A stretch of 62,444 bases of DNA from CAZXFA01 sp964640085 (GCA_964640085.1 CAZXFA010000017.1:1-62444), one strand, 5' to 3'. Positions 41,607-49,657 are shown, numbered from the stretch's first letter. Made by a program: numbers and translations. Notes: a model not told the origin generated them from the sequence alone.

Positions 41607-42543
41607 CGGACGGGGATCGGAGCCCGTCGCCGTCGGCCGGGTGGTCGAGTCCGAGTTCCCTGCCGTCCTTCCGTCCAAGCAGACGATCGACGAGGCGGGA
41701 GACGAAGGTATCCGCGCTGACCCCCCGAACCCGAACCGCATCGACCGTCTCGACGGCAAGGGAGCCGGCGGACTCCCGGATGATCTCGTCGACCTGGAGC
41801 TCGTCCATCACCTCACCGGCGATGCCCGCCAGGTCGAGCCGCCCTACGATGCCTTCCACGTCGATGCGATCGACGATCCGATCCAGGTCGATCCGCGACA
41901 TTAGATCATCGATATCGACGCGGCCGACGATCCGTTCGATGTCGATGCGATCGACGAGGGCGTTGAGGTCGACCCGCCCGACGATCGCCTGCACGTCGAT
42001 GCGATCGAGGACGGCATCCAGATCGACCCGGTCGAGCACCACGGAGGTGACGCGCCGGAACACATCGGAGGCCACCTCAGCCGCGAGGGCCTCGTCGGCC
42101 GCTCGCTCTTCCGCGCCGCGATCGGCCCACGCGGTCAGTCGCGAACGGAGCGCATCCCTCCACCACGGGAGCGGCACCATCCCCATCGCGAGGGAGGACG
42201 CCCCGGCGAGCGTCCGTCGGGCGGCGACCATCCCCTCGATCGCCCGGCGCTGGATCTCGATCCCCGCTCCGATCGCCGCCCTGGCGGCGAGCTCGGCCCC
42301 ACTGGCCGGCGATCCGTCGTCGGCGGGCTCGTCCGGCTCGGGTCTGGGAGCTCGGATCACCGACGAGGCGAGCGCGAGACCGAGGCCGACCGCACCGATG
42401 GCCAGTCGTACGAGGCGGAGCACCGCCTCCTCCACTGGCCCCTCGGCCTCGTCCGGTGTGGCTGGCGCGGTCGATGTGTCCGACGGTTCCCCGGCACCCT
42501 CGTTCGCGGCCGGCCGAGGCGGCCGCATGTCATCTCGTTCCAT
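41599..42543 (-). CDS. membrane-associated protein with 9-residue tandem repeats
   Basis: A 314-residue protein. A Pro/Ser/Thr-rich N-terminus is followed by a hydrophobic helix (VRLAIGAVGLGLALASSVI, about 45-63), a helical region with GMVPLPWWRDAL, and eight nine-residue repeats at residues 171-242 of the form DRVDLDAVL / DRIDVQAIV / GRVDLNALV. A C-terminal acidic segment VMDELQVDEIIRESAGS follows. The repeats are amphipathic with hydrophobic residues in fixed register. Similar repeat proteins sit next to RDD genes in other actinobacteria (recollection), function unknown. GAAGGAGGGG precedes the ATG. It is the first gene of the five-gene minus-strand operon. Confidence 0.75.
   Translation of the reverse strand: MERDDMRPPRPAANEGAGEPSDTSTAPATPDEAEGPVEEAVLRLVRLAIGAVGLGLALASSVIRAPRPEPDEPADDGSPASGAELAARAAIGAGIEIQRRAIEGMVAARRTLAGASSLAMGMVPLPWWRDALRSRLTAWADRGAEERAADEALAAEVASDVFRRVTSVVLDRVDLDAVLDRIDVQAIVGRVDLNALVDRIDIERIVGRVDIDDLMSRIDLDRIVDRIDVEGIVGRLDLAGIAGEVMDELQVDEIIRESAGSLAVETVDAVRVRGVSADTFVSRLVDRLLGRKDGRELGLDHPADGDGLRSPSDG
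41818..42033 (-). repeat. eight 27-bp coding repeats (9-residue units)
   Basis: Eight consecutive 27-base units encode [DGS]R-[VIL]-D-[LVI]-x-x-[ILV]-[VLMA]. GATCGACG-type words recur throughout on the plus strand. Units remain in perfect 9-codon register, with divergence concentrated at positions 6 and 7. The next segment (GEVMDELQV) looks like a decayed ninth unit. Confidence 0.9.
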
Positions 42544-42587
42544 GGCCCCTCCTTCCCCAAGCATGGCACCGGCCCAGGGTGGCTGCT

Positions 42588-42633
42588 TCACCCCAACGGG
42601 GTGATGTGCGGCGGAGGAGGACGAGGCTAGCTT
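42588..42633 (+). promoter_or_regulatory. palindrome C and -10 between the repeat-protein operon and yihY
   Basis: TCACCC-CAACG-GGGTGA at 42588-42604 with flanking CTT and TG. TAGCTT at 42628-42633 starts 24 bases beyond the palindrome and ends seven bases before the yihY ATG, so the mRNA would be leaderless. In the opposite direction CATGCT begins 23 bases beyond the palindrome, so the symmetric site could also serve the minus-strand operon. Confidence 0.75.
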
Positions 42634-42640
42634 CGCGGAC

Positions 42641-43663
42641 ATGGGTGCCGACCAAGACCGAGGGTCAGGGCCGGCCGTGCCCTCGCAGCGAGGCGACGCG
42701 CCGGTCCCATCTCCGAAGCGCACGCTGCGCTCGCGGGTCTCGAGCGCTCGCGCCCGGGCCGACGAGATGGCCCAGAGGGCCGCCGAACGGCTCGAGCATG
42801 AGCGGGCTCGGCGCTCGAGCGTGAGGATGGCGCTCGAGTTCTACGAGCGGGACCAGGCGAGGGCGGGGGGCCTGCTCGCCGGAGGTCTCGCGTTCCGCTT
42901 GTTCCTGTGGCTGCTGCCGTTCGCGCTCGTCGGGGTGACCGTGCTCGGGGTCCTGATCAGCTTCTCAGACACGTCAGCCGAGGACGTGGCCAGGGACGCC
43001 GGCCTCTCGGCGGCGCTCGCGTCGACCGTGGCCCAGGCGGTCGAGGGATCCCGACGGGGGCGGGTCTTCCTGCTGCTCCTCGGCCTGGTCCTGTTGGTGT
43101 GGGCGGGCGCGGGGGTCGTCCGGGCGCTCCGGGTGGTGAGCGGCGTCGCCTGGGGGATCGAGCGCGGCGGGGGTCCACGTGCGCTGGTCGGCTCGCTGGT
43201 CCTCTCGGGCGTCTACGCCCTGCTGCTCGTCGCCGTTGCGGTCGCGTCGAGCTTCTACGGTGGGCCGTTCACATCCGATCTCCTCGTGTCGGCGGGACTC
43301 CTGGCCGTGCTCGCGGCGGTTGTCGCCTGGGCGATGTCGATGTTGCCGCACCCGACGGTCCCCTGGACGGCGCACCTCCCGGGAGCGCTGGTGCTCGCGG
43401 CTGGGACGGAGGTCCTTCGGGTGGTGACCACGGTGTACTTCGCGGGCAGGCTCGGGCGCGTGGCCGACCTGTACGGGGCGCTTGGCCTGGCGGCGGTCTT
43501 CATGGCCTGGCTCTACCTGGTGGGGAGGCTGTTCGTCGCCGGGGTCTCGCTCAACGCCGCGATCTGGGAGCGCCGAGGCGGGGGTCGATCGGTCGACGGC
43601 GTACGTCCGGGTCCACCCGGTCCGGGTGACGTCGGCGTGGATCCTCAGGCAGACGCGACGTGA
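42641..43663 (+). CDS. YihY/BrkB-family membrane protein
   Basis: A 340-residue protein with about six transmembrane helices. A basic N-terminal region is followed by EFYERDQARAGGLLAGGLAF (the family's first-helix entry), a middle with GVVRALRVVSGVAWGIERGG, and the C-terminal VADLYGALGLAAVFMAWLYL. These are YihY/BrkB landmarks; the old RNase BN label is wrong and the role is likely in the envelope. Palindrome C with its -10 directly precedes the ATG. Its stop overlaps the GTG of the next gene (GTGA). Confidence 0.87.
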   Translation: MGADQDRGSGPAVPSQRGDAPVPSPKRTLRSRVSSARARADEMAQRAAERLEHERARRSSVRMALEFYERDQARAGGLLAGGLAFRLFLWLLPFALVGVTVLGVLISFSDTSAEDVARDAGLSAALASTVAQAVEGSRRGRVFLLLLGLVLLVWAGAGVVRALRVVSGVAWGIERGGGPRALVGSLVLSGVYALLLVAVAVASSFYGGPFTSDLLVSAGLLAVLAAVVAWAMSMLPHPTVPWTAHLPGALVLAAGTEVLRVVTTVYFAGRLGRVADLYGALGLAAVFMAWLYLVGRLFVAGVSLNAAIWERRGGGRSVDGVRPGPPGPGDVGVDPQADAT

Positions 43664-45264
43664 CCCGACAGCGGCGACGCCGGCCGTCGGGCGAGCCTCC
43701 GGCCCTCCCGCGTGAGCCCGGGTGGGAGCGATGGGTCTGGCTGTTCGCGCTCACGGTGGTGGTGGGGATCGCGTTGCGGTCGGCGGTCGATCCTCAGGAT
43801 GCCGAGGCATCGTTGCTGAGGGACCTCCAGGACCGCCGGTCGGAGGGGTTGACCGATCTGGCTCGCGCGCTCCAGGTCCTCTCGGGCCCGATCGCCGTGC
43901 AGTCGTTCCGGTGGGGGACGGTCGCGCTGCTCGCCGTCTACCGGCGCTGGCGACACCTGGTCGTGTTCCTCGCGACCTTCATCGTGACCGACTGGCTGGT
44001 GCTCCGGCTCGGCGTGGATCGGCCCCCGCCGTCCGGCGTCCGGGTCCTGAGCGACCTCGCCACGACGGCCTTCCCCTCCCGGCCGGTCGCGGCGCTGGGC
44101 GTGACCGTGTTCGGGATGGCCTGGGTCCTCGCGCCCGCCGGTCGCGCGCGATCGCGCGCCCTCTGGGTCGGTGGGGTGGTGCTGGCGCTGATCGTCGCCG
44201 CCCGCGTGTATTTGGCTGCCGACTACACGATGGACGCGGTCTACGCCGCGGTCCTTGGCTTCTCGGTGGCCGGCCTGAGCTTCAGGATCTTCGTCCCCGA
44301 GGACGTCTTCCCGGTTACCTACCGCCGCGGCGGAAAGGCCGCCCACCTGGACCTCGGCGGTGAGCGGGGCAGGGCGATCGTCTCGGCAGTGGCCGACCAG
44401 CTCGGCTTGACCGTGAAGGACGTGAAGCCCTTCGGGCTGGAGGGCTCGGGAGGCTCGAGCCCCCTGCGCATGGAGGTGGCCGAGCTGGACGGACACCTGT
44501 TCGGGAAGGTGTTCGCCACCGGCCACGTGCGGGCCGACCGCTGGTACAAGATCGGGCGGACGATCCTGTACGGGCGGCTCGAGGACGAGGTGCCGTTCGG
44601 CACGGTGCGTCGGCTCACGTCGTACGAGGACTACGCCCTGCGCCTGCTTGACGACGTCGGCATCCGCGTCGCGCGCCCGTACGGCGTCGTCGAGCTCACG
44701 CCGCAGCGCGAGTACATGCTGGTGACGGAGTTCTTCGAGGGCGCGAGGAACCTCGGCGACTCGACGGTCGACGAGACGGTGATCGACGAGGGCCTCCAGC
44801 TCGTCCGAGCGCTCTGGGACGCGGGGCTCGCGCACCGCGACATCAAGCCCGCGAACCTGCTCGTGCGCGATGGGCATCTCCAGCTGGTCGACGTGTCCGG
44901 TCTCGAGATCCGTCCGACGCCCTGGAGGCAGGCCGTGGACCTGGCGAACATGATGTTGACCCTGGCGTTGCGGTCCGATCCCGAGCTCGTCTACGGTCGG
45001 GCGGTGGCTCGGTTCACCCCCCAGGAGATCGCCGAGGGGTTCGCGGCGGTCCAGGGGATGGCGATCCCCACCGAGCTCCATGCCCGCCTGAAGGAGGACC
45101 CTCGCCCGTTGCTCCACCGGTTCCGCGAGCTGGCGCCGCCGCATCCCCCGGTTGCCATCCAGCGGTGGAGCCTCCGGCGCCTCGCCCTCATCGCGGCGAG
45201 CGGAGCCGCCGCGGTCATCCTGACCGGGCTGTTCCTGGATTCGATCAGGGCGGGGCTCGCGTAG
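43660..45264 (+). CDS. PAP2-like membrane domain fused to a protein-kinase-like domain
   Basis: A 534-residue fusion. Residues 1-215 form five or six helices resembling PAP2 phosphatases, but the active site is degenerate: FPSRPVAALGV stands where PSGH is expected and ARVYLAADYTMDAVYAA where SRVYLGxHxPxD is expected, so both catalytic His are gone. Residues about 230-480 form a kinase-like fold with HRDIKPANLLV as catalytic loop and LVDVSGLEI at the DFG position (Asp kept). A last hydrophobic helix follows. It is coupled to the YihY gene, and a true PAP2 gene lies convergent at 45288. It is possibly a lipid or glycolipid kinase/sensor; function unproven. Confidence 0.75.
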   Translation: MTRQRRRRPSGEPPALPREPGWERWVWLFALTVVVGIALRSAVDPQDAEASLLRDLQDRRSEGLTDLARALQVLSGPIAVQSFRWGTVALLAVYRRWRHLVVFLATFIVTDWLVLRLGVDRPPPSGVRVLSDLATTAFPSRPVAALGVTVFGMAWVLAPAGRARSRALWVGGVVLALIVAARVYLAADYTMDAVYAAVLGFSVAGLSFRIFVPEDVFPVTYRRGGKAAHLDLGGERGRAIVSAVADQLGLTVKDVKPFGLEGSGGSSPLRMEVAELDGHLFGKVFATGHVRADRWYKIGRTILYGRLEDEVPFGTVRRLTSYEDYALRLLDDVGIRVARPYGVVELTPQREYMLVTEFFEGARNLGDSTVDETVIDEGLQLVRALWDAGLAHRDIKPANLLVRDGHLQLVDVSGLEIRPTPWRQAVDLANMMLTLALRSDPELVYGRAVARFTPQEIAEGFAAVQGMAIPTELHARLKEDPRPLLHRFRELAPPHPPVAIQRWSLRRLALIAASGAAAVILTGLFLDSIRAGLA

Positions 45265-45287
45265 CCGCTCGGCACCCCGACGGCGGA

Positions 45288-45875
45288 TCAGCGCTCCGCC
45301 ACGAAGGCGCTCAGCACCAGGCCGAGGCCGGCCCCTCCCACCACATCGTGGGGGAGGTGCGCGCCCACGTACACGCGTCCGAACCCCACCGTGGCCACGA
45401 CCGCGGCGAGCAGGGGGCGGGTCCACCGGGGGAGCTCGGGGGCCGCGACCAGCGCCAGCGTGGTGGCCACCGCGGTGTGACCCGACACCCACCCGAGGTC
45501 GCCCCCGATCGACTCTCGGATCCGCACGTCCTCCAGGACCTCGCGGGGACGCGCGCGGCCGGCGGCGGACTTCACGGCCTTGGCCACGAACCAGGCCGCG
45601 GTGCCCCCGACCGCCAGGCGGACGGCGAGCTCGCGCCGGCGGGCGAACCACGCGACGGCGGAGACCACCGGGACCGTGCCGAAGGTCCCGGCCTGCATCA
45701 CGATCCGCACCGGGACCCGGAGCCGCTCGTCGGCCCCGTTCACGATCCGGAAGAGCCGCTCCTCGTAGGCGGGCACCCGCCCCCCCATCGACTCGGCGAG
45801 GCTGGCGAGCAGCAGCGCAGCCCCGCCGACGGATCGGCCGCCAAGGGGTCGGAAGCTCCTGGGTGGCGTGGTCAC
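45288..45875 (-). CDS. PAP2-family lipid phosphatase
   Basis: A 195-residue PAP2 phosphatase with an intact site: KSAAGRARP (KxxxxxxRP), LGWVSGHTAVATT (SGH) and GFGRVYVGAHLPHDVVGG (SRxxxxxHxxxD form with Gly for Ser). Five or six hydrophobic helices. It probably dephosphorylates an undecaprenyl or phosphatidyl lipid. The GTG start at 45875 is six bases after TAGTGT on the minus strand, so the mRNA is probably leaderless. It is convergent with the fusion gene carrying a dead PAP2-like domain. Confidence 0.88.
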   Translation of the reverse strand: MTTPPRSFRPLGGRSVGGAALLLASLAESMGGRVPAYEERLFRIVNGADERLRVPVRIVMQAGTFGTVPVVSAVAWFARRRELAVRLAVGGTAAWFVAKAVKSAAGRARPREVLEDVRIRESIGGDLGWVSGHTAVATTLALVAAPELPRWTRPLLAAVVATVGFGRVYVGAHLPHDVVGGAGLGLVLSAFVAER

Positions 45876-45881
45876 AGAGGA

Positions 45882-45887
45882 ACACTA
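45882..45887 (-). promoter_or_regulatory. -10 box of the PAP2 gene
   Basis: TAGTGT on the minus strand ends six bases before the GTG at 45875. It matches the leaderless arrangement at the sortase, pcrA and 57056 genes. Confidence 0.5.
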
Positions 45888-45942
45888 GGCGGTCGCCGGG
45901 CACCCTGCCGAACGGGAACCCGCGCAAGGGTCTTTCGCCAGG

Positions 45943-45971
45943 TGGACCCGCGCGGACGGGGCCACTAACCT
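45943..45971 (+). promoter_or_regulatory. candidate promoter of the LAL regulator
   Basis: TGGACC at 45943-45948 and TAACCT at 45966-45971 are separated by 17 bases. The ATG follows 15 bases after the -10, with GGGGGG immediately before it. No TCACCC palindrome is present here, so the regulator is not obviously autoregulated through that motif. Confidence 0.4.
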
Positions 45972-45986
45972 CGGGTCCACGGGGGG

Positions 45987-48272
45987 ATGACCGTGGGGAC
46001 AACCAGGGTCCGGCCGCAGGTCGCAGGGTCGGAAGCTCCACGCGCGGCGCTCTCGTTCGAGCCTGACCCGGAGAAGGTCCGGGTGCCCGCCTCTCGACCC
46101 GGCGTGATCCCCCGTACCGGGCTGGTCGAGCGGCTGATGGCGTCGGAGTCACCCCTCGTCGCGGTGATCGCGCCGGCCGGGTACGGCAAGACCACCCTCC
46201 TGGCCGAGTGGGCAGAGCGCGATCCCCGGCCGGTGGCCTGGATCTCGGTCGACGATGGCGACGACGATCCGGCCGTGCTGCTCGGCCACCTCGCCCTGGC
46301 GCTCGACACGATCGGTGACCTCGGCCCTGAGGTGTTCGCTTCCCTCCGAACCAGCCAGGTCTCCCTCCAACGAACCGCCGTTCCCCGGATCGGCGAGGCG
46401 TTGCGCGAGTTGGGCAGACCGGTCCTGATCGTGATGGATGACGTGCACGTCCTGTCCGACCCGGAGAGCGTGGAGTTGATCGTCCTCATCGCCGAGCGCC
46501 TCCAACCGGGATCCCAACTCGCGTTCTCGGCCCGGGGGGAGCCGGGTCTTCCGCTCGCCCGGGTACGCGCCTCGCGGGAACTGTTCGAGGTGGGCCTCGA
46601 CGATCTCGCGCTCACCCCGCAGGAAGCTGCCCGGCTGATCGCGGCCGCCGGGGTCGAGATCTCGGACGAGGATGCCGTCCTCCTGCGTGACCGGACCGAG
46701 GGGTGGCCCGCAGGCCTGTATCTGGCCGCGCTGTCGTTGGAGGCGCAGCGCGATGTCCACGCCGCGGTCGGAAGGTTCGACGGCCAGGATCGGCTGATCG
46801 TCGACTACCTCCGCGACGAGTTGCTTGGCCACCTCCCACCATCGACCGTCCGGTTCCTCACCCGGACCTCGGTGCTGCGACGGATGCACGGGCCGCTATG
46901 TGACGCCGTGCTCGAGCAGAACGGTTCGACCAGCCTCTTGGAGGAGCTCGAACGCTCGAACCGGCTGGTGATCCCGCTCGATCGCGAACGCCGCTGGTAC
47001 CGGTACCAGGAACCGCTCCGCGCGATGCTGCTGGCCGAGCTCGGCTCGCGGGAGCCCGAGCTCGAAACGGAGCTCCATCGGCGAGCCGTCGACTGGTACG
47101 AGGCCGATGGTCGCCTCGAGGACGCCATCCACCACGCGCACGGGGCGCGCGACCCATTGCGCGCGGCTCGGTACGTGGCCCAGCTGACGGTCCCGCTGAT
47201 CCTGGAGGGTCGCGTGGGCACGGTGCGCCGGGAGCTCGGGCGGTTCGATGAGCAGGTATTCGAGGACTACCCGCCGTTGGCGCTCGCCACGGCGTGGACC
47301 CACGCCTTCTCCGCGGATCCCCAAGCCCTCCACTGGCTGCGGAGGCTCGAGGTCGCCGCGTTCGAAGGACCCCTCCCGGACGGGACCACGTCTCTGGAGT
47401 CCGGGGTGGCCTTCCTGCGCGCCGCCCTGTGCGCAGACGGTGTGGACTCGATGATCGCCGACGCCGCGACGGTGCTGGAGCTCGAGCCGGAGGGGAACCC
47501 GATGCGCGCGAACGCGGAGCTCCTCCTCGGCACGGGCCTGGTGCTCACCGGAGTGGCGGATGCCGGCGTCGCCATGCTCCGAGATGTCGTCGACCAGAAG
47601 GATCTCGTGAAGCCGGCGGTCCGGGTCGTCGCCCTCACCGAGCTCGCTATCGGCGCCGTGGACCGAGGAGCCTGGTCGGAGGCGGCGTCCCATGTCACGG
47701 AGTGCCGGCGGTTGACCGATGCCGACCACCTGTTCGATGTCGCCCCGCTCGCCGCCTTCGCCGTCTCGGCGCTCGTGTCGGCGCACAGCGGCGATGTGGA
47801 CCGAGCAACGGAGGAGGTCCGGTTGGCGCTGCGCCGGCGCGAGGAGTCCACGTACGTGATCCCCTGGCTCGCCTTGCAGGGTCGGCTGTGTCTGACGCGG
47901 ACCTTCCTGAGCCTGGCTGACCCTGTGAACGCGAGAGAGGCGTTCGAGGACGCCCGTGCCATCCTGCTGCTCCGTCCGAATCTCGGCGTCCTCGTGGAAC
48001 GAGCGGACGAGGTGGGGTCCCTGCTCCAGCGCTGGGGGGCGGAGCAGGCGTTGGGCCCCTCCACGCTCACCGCCTCCGAGCTGCGGCTGCTGCCGTACCT
48101 CCCGACCCACCTGTCCTTCCGCGAGGTGGCCGAACGGATCTTCGTGTCGACGAACACCGTTAAGACCCAGGTCATGTCGATCTACCGGAAGCTTCGGGTC
48201 TCCTCTCGGGCCGACGCCGTGATGCGCGCCCATGAGCTGGGGCTCCTCGCCCCGCCCTCCGCAGATCCCTAG
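45987..48272 (+). CDS. LuxR-family ATP-binding (MalT/LAL-type) transcriptional regulator
   Basis: A 761-residue large LuxR regulator. The N-terminal STAND-type ATPase has Walker A VIAPAGYGKTTLL (about 60-72) and Walker B PVLIVMDDVHVL. A helical, TPR-like middle (about 350-680) follows, and a C-terminal LuxR helix-turn-helix: TASELRLLPYLPTHLSFREV then FVSTNTVKTQVMSIYRKL. Such proteins are usually activators that bind ATP and a small-molecule inducer. It is monocistronic, and palindrome D begins 32 bases beyond its stop. It sits amid the palindrome-controlled units and is a candidate for the factor binding them, by location only. Confidence 0.9.
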   Translation: MTVGTTRVRPQVAGSEAPRAALSFEPDPEKVRVPASRPGVIPRTGLVERLMASESPLVAVIAPAGYGKTTLLAEWAERDPRPVAWISVDDGDDDPAVLLGHLALALDTIGDLGPEVFASLRTSQVSLQRTAVPRIGEALRELGRPVLIVMDDVHVLSDPESVELIVLIAERLQPGSQLAFSARGEPGLPLARVRASRELFEVGLDDLALTPQEAARLIAAAGVEISDEDAVLLRDRTEGWPAGLYLAALSLEAQRDVHAAVGRFDGQDRLIVDYLRDELLGHLPPSTVRFLTRTSVLRRMHGPLCDAVLEQNGSTSLLEELERSNRLVIPLDRERRWYRYQEPLRAMLLAELGSREPELETELHRRAVDWYEADGRLEDAIHHAHGARDPLRAARYVAQLTVPLILEGRVGTVRRELGRFDEQVFEDYPPLALATAWTHAFSADPQALHWLRRLEVAAFEGPLPDGTTSLESGVAFLRAALCADGVDSMIADAATVLELEPEGNPMRANAELLLGTGLVLTGVADAGVAMLRDVVDQKDLVKPAVRVVALTELAIGAVDRGAWSEAASHVTECRRLTDADHLFDVAPLAAFAVSALVSAHSGDVDRATEEVRLALRRREESTYVIPWLALQGRLCLTRTFLSLADPVNAREAFEDARAILLLRPNLGVLVERADEVGSLLQRWGAEQALGPSTLTASELRLLPYLPTHLSFREVAERIFVSTNTVKTQVMSIYRKLRVSSRADAVMRAHELGLLAPPSADP

Positions 48273-48303
48273 GCGTGTTCCGCGGGTCCCGTCGGGTCGC
48301 GTT

Positions 48304-48350
48304 TCACCCCTTCGGGGTGATGTGGCCGACCCCCGAAGGGGACACAGTGT
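48304..48350 (+). promoter_or_regulatory. palindrome D and -10-like box before the CMD-like gene
   Basis: TCACCC-CTTCG-GGGTGA at 48304-48320, flanked by GTT and TG. CAGTGT at 48345-48350 starts 25 bases beyond the palindrome. Just after the operator, CCCCGAAGGGG at 48331-48341 is the exact complement of CCCCTTCGGGG inside it, giving an additional symmetric element not seen at the other copies. Confidence 0.7.
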
Positions 48351-48392
48351 GTGGCGTCAGGCCGGGGCCCGCTACGGCCGTCTGGAGGACGC

Positions 48393-48740
48393 GTGAAGCG
48401 GCACGAGGAGTTACTCCTCCGGCTCGCGCTGCACGACGAGGCCACCATCGAGACGATCCTGCACGTGCGGGCGCCGGGTACCGGATCGAGCAGCCTGGAC
48501 CCGAAGACCCTCGCCCTGGTCCGACTGGGGGCCCTGCTCGCGATGGAGGTGGGGACGCCGTCCCTCGAGGAGACCGTCTCCATGGCGAGGGCCGCGGGCG
48601 CGAGCGACGACGAGATGGTCGCCGTGCTGCAGTCGGTCGCGTCCACGGTCGGCGTGGCGCGCGTGGTCTCGGCGGCCCCGAAGCTGGCCCAGGCGATCGG
48701 GTTCGATATCGACCGCGCCTTGGAGCGGAGCGAGGGCTGA
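48393..48740 (+). CDS. carboxymuconolactone decarboxylase/AhpD-like protein lacking the CxxC
   Basis: A 115-residue all-helical protein. LDPKTLALVRLGALLAMEV, then MARAAGASDDEMVAVLQSVA follow the AhpD-fold layout, but the family's CxxC-HxxxA redox site is absent, so neither peroxidase nor decarboxylase activity can be assumed. GTG 48393 has GGAGG upstream. A decayed paralogue with its own copy of the palindrome is at 27360. It is probably a monocistronic member of the regulon, since palindrome E follows it at once. Confidence 0.75.
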   Translation: MKRHEELLLRLALHDEATIETILHVRAPGTGSSSLDPKTLALVRLGALLAMEVGTPSLEETVSMARAAGASDDEMVAVLQSVASTVGVARVVSAAPKLAQAIGFDIDRALERSEG

Positions 48741-48768
48741 ATCCGGCGGATCCGAGCGTACGCACCTT

Positions 48769-48813
48769 TCACCCTGTTCGGGTGATGCAGGTCGGGGGCG
48801 GCGGCATCAGAGT
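48769..48813 (+). promoter_or_regulatory. palindrome E and -10-like box of the envelope operon
   Basis: TCACCC-TGTTC-GGGTGA at 48769-48785, flanked by CTT and TG. CAGAGT at 48808-48813 starts 23 bases beyond. AAGGAGG and the ATG at 48838 follow. It heads a run of eight co-directional genes extending to 55639. Confidence 0.72.
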
Positions 48814-48837
48814 CTGGGCAGGTGAAAGGAGGGTGTG

Positions 48838-49215
48838 ATGCTCGCTGAGTTCGGTCTGGGCGATCTGCTCTGGAGCATGCTGGTCTTCTTCTTCTGGTTC
48901 ATGGCGATCTGGATCTTCATCAGCGTGTTCGGCGACATCTTCCGTCGCCGGGACCTGTCGGGGTGGGCGAAGGCCGGCTGGCTCGTGCTGATCTTCGTGC
49001 TGCCCTTCATCGGGGTCCTGATCTACCTGATCGCCCGTCCGGCGATGACCGCCCAGGACCGCGAGGAGATCGAGCGGGTCCAGGAGGCCCAGCGGCGCAT
49101 GGCTGGCTACTCGGCCGCAGACGAGATCGAGAAGCTCACCCGTCTCCGTGACTCGGGCCAGATCACCACCGAGGAATACGAGGACCTCAAGCGCAAGGCG
49201 ATGATGTCCATGTGA
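48838..49215 (+). CDS. PLDc_N and SHOCT domain membrane protein
   Basis: A 125-residue protein. The N-terminal half has two helices (LLWSMLVFFFWFMAIWIFI and AGWLVLIFVLPFIGVLIYLI) in the PLDc_N arrangement found before cardiolipin synthases, here without the enzyme. The C-terminal ADEIEKLTRLRDSGQITTEE then YEDLKRKAM is a SHOCT domain. It may be a membrane-anchored oligomerisation or scaffold factor. ATG 48838 is chosen because AAGGAGG is 5 bases upstream; the in-frame GTG at 48835 is less likely. Confidence 0.83.
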   Translation: MLAEFGLGDLLWSMLVFFFWFMAIWIFISVFGDIFRRRDLSGWAKAGWLVLIFVLPFIGVLIYLIARPAMTAQDREEIERVQEAQRRMAGYSAADEIEKLTRLRDSGQITTEEYEDLKRKAMMSM

Positions 49216-49261
49216 GGCGGAAGGGCTCGACGGGCCGCATCGGTTCGAAGGGAGGAGAGTC

Positions 49262-49657
49262 ATGTCCCAGAAGCGCAGCGGCGTGGCCATCGGGTTCACC
49301 GTCTTCGCCGCCGCTATGCTGATGATCGTCGGCTCCTTCGGCATCATCACCGGCCTGGCGGCGATCTTCGAGGACAGCTTCTACGCCTTCGCAGGGGACT
49401 ACATCTTGAAGTTCGACGTGACCGCCTGGGGCTGGATCCACCTGATCCTCGGCGTCGTGGTCCTCTTCGCGGGCCTCGGGCTCCTCTCGGGGGCCACGTG
49501 GGCGCGTGTGGTGGGGGTCGTCATCGCGTCCCTCAGCGCCATCGCCAACTTCGCCTCGATCCCCTACTACCCCGTTTGGTCGATCGTCGTGATCGGGGTG
49601 GACGTGGTGGTGATCTGGGCGTTGACGGCCCACGGTCGCGACGTGATGGCAGAGTGA
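49262..49657 (+). CDS. DUF7144-like four-helix membrane protein
   Basis: A 131-residue protein with four helices. SGVAIGFTVFAAAMLMIVGS then FGIITGLAAIFEDSFYAF, WGWIHLILGVVVLFAGLGLL and ATWARVVGVVIASLSAIANF are typical of a small actinobacterial membrane domain family (DUF7144). Function unknown. Ribosome site GGGAGGAG precedes the ATG. It is the second gene of the palindrome E operon. Confidence 0.78.
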   Translation: MSQKRSGVAIGFTVFAAAMLMIVGSFGIITGLAAIFEDSFYAFAGDYILKFDVTAWGWIHLILGVVVLFAGLGLLSGATWARVVGVVIASLSAIANFASIPYYPVWSIVVIGVDVVVIWALTAHGRDVMAE

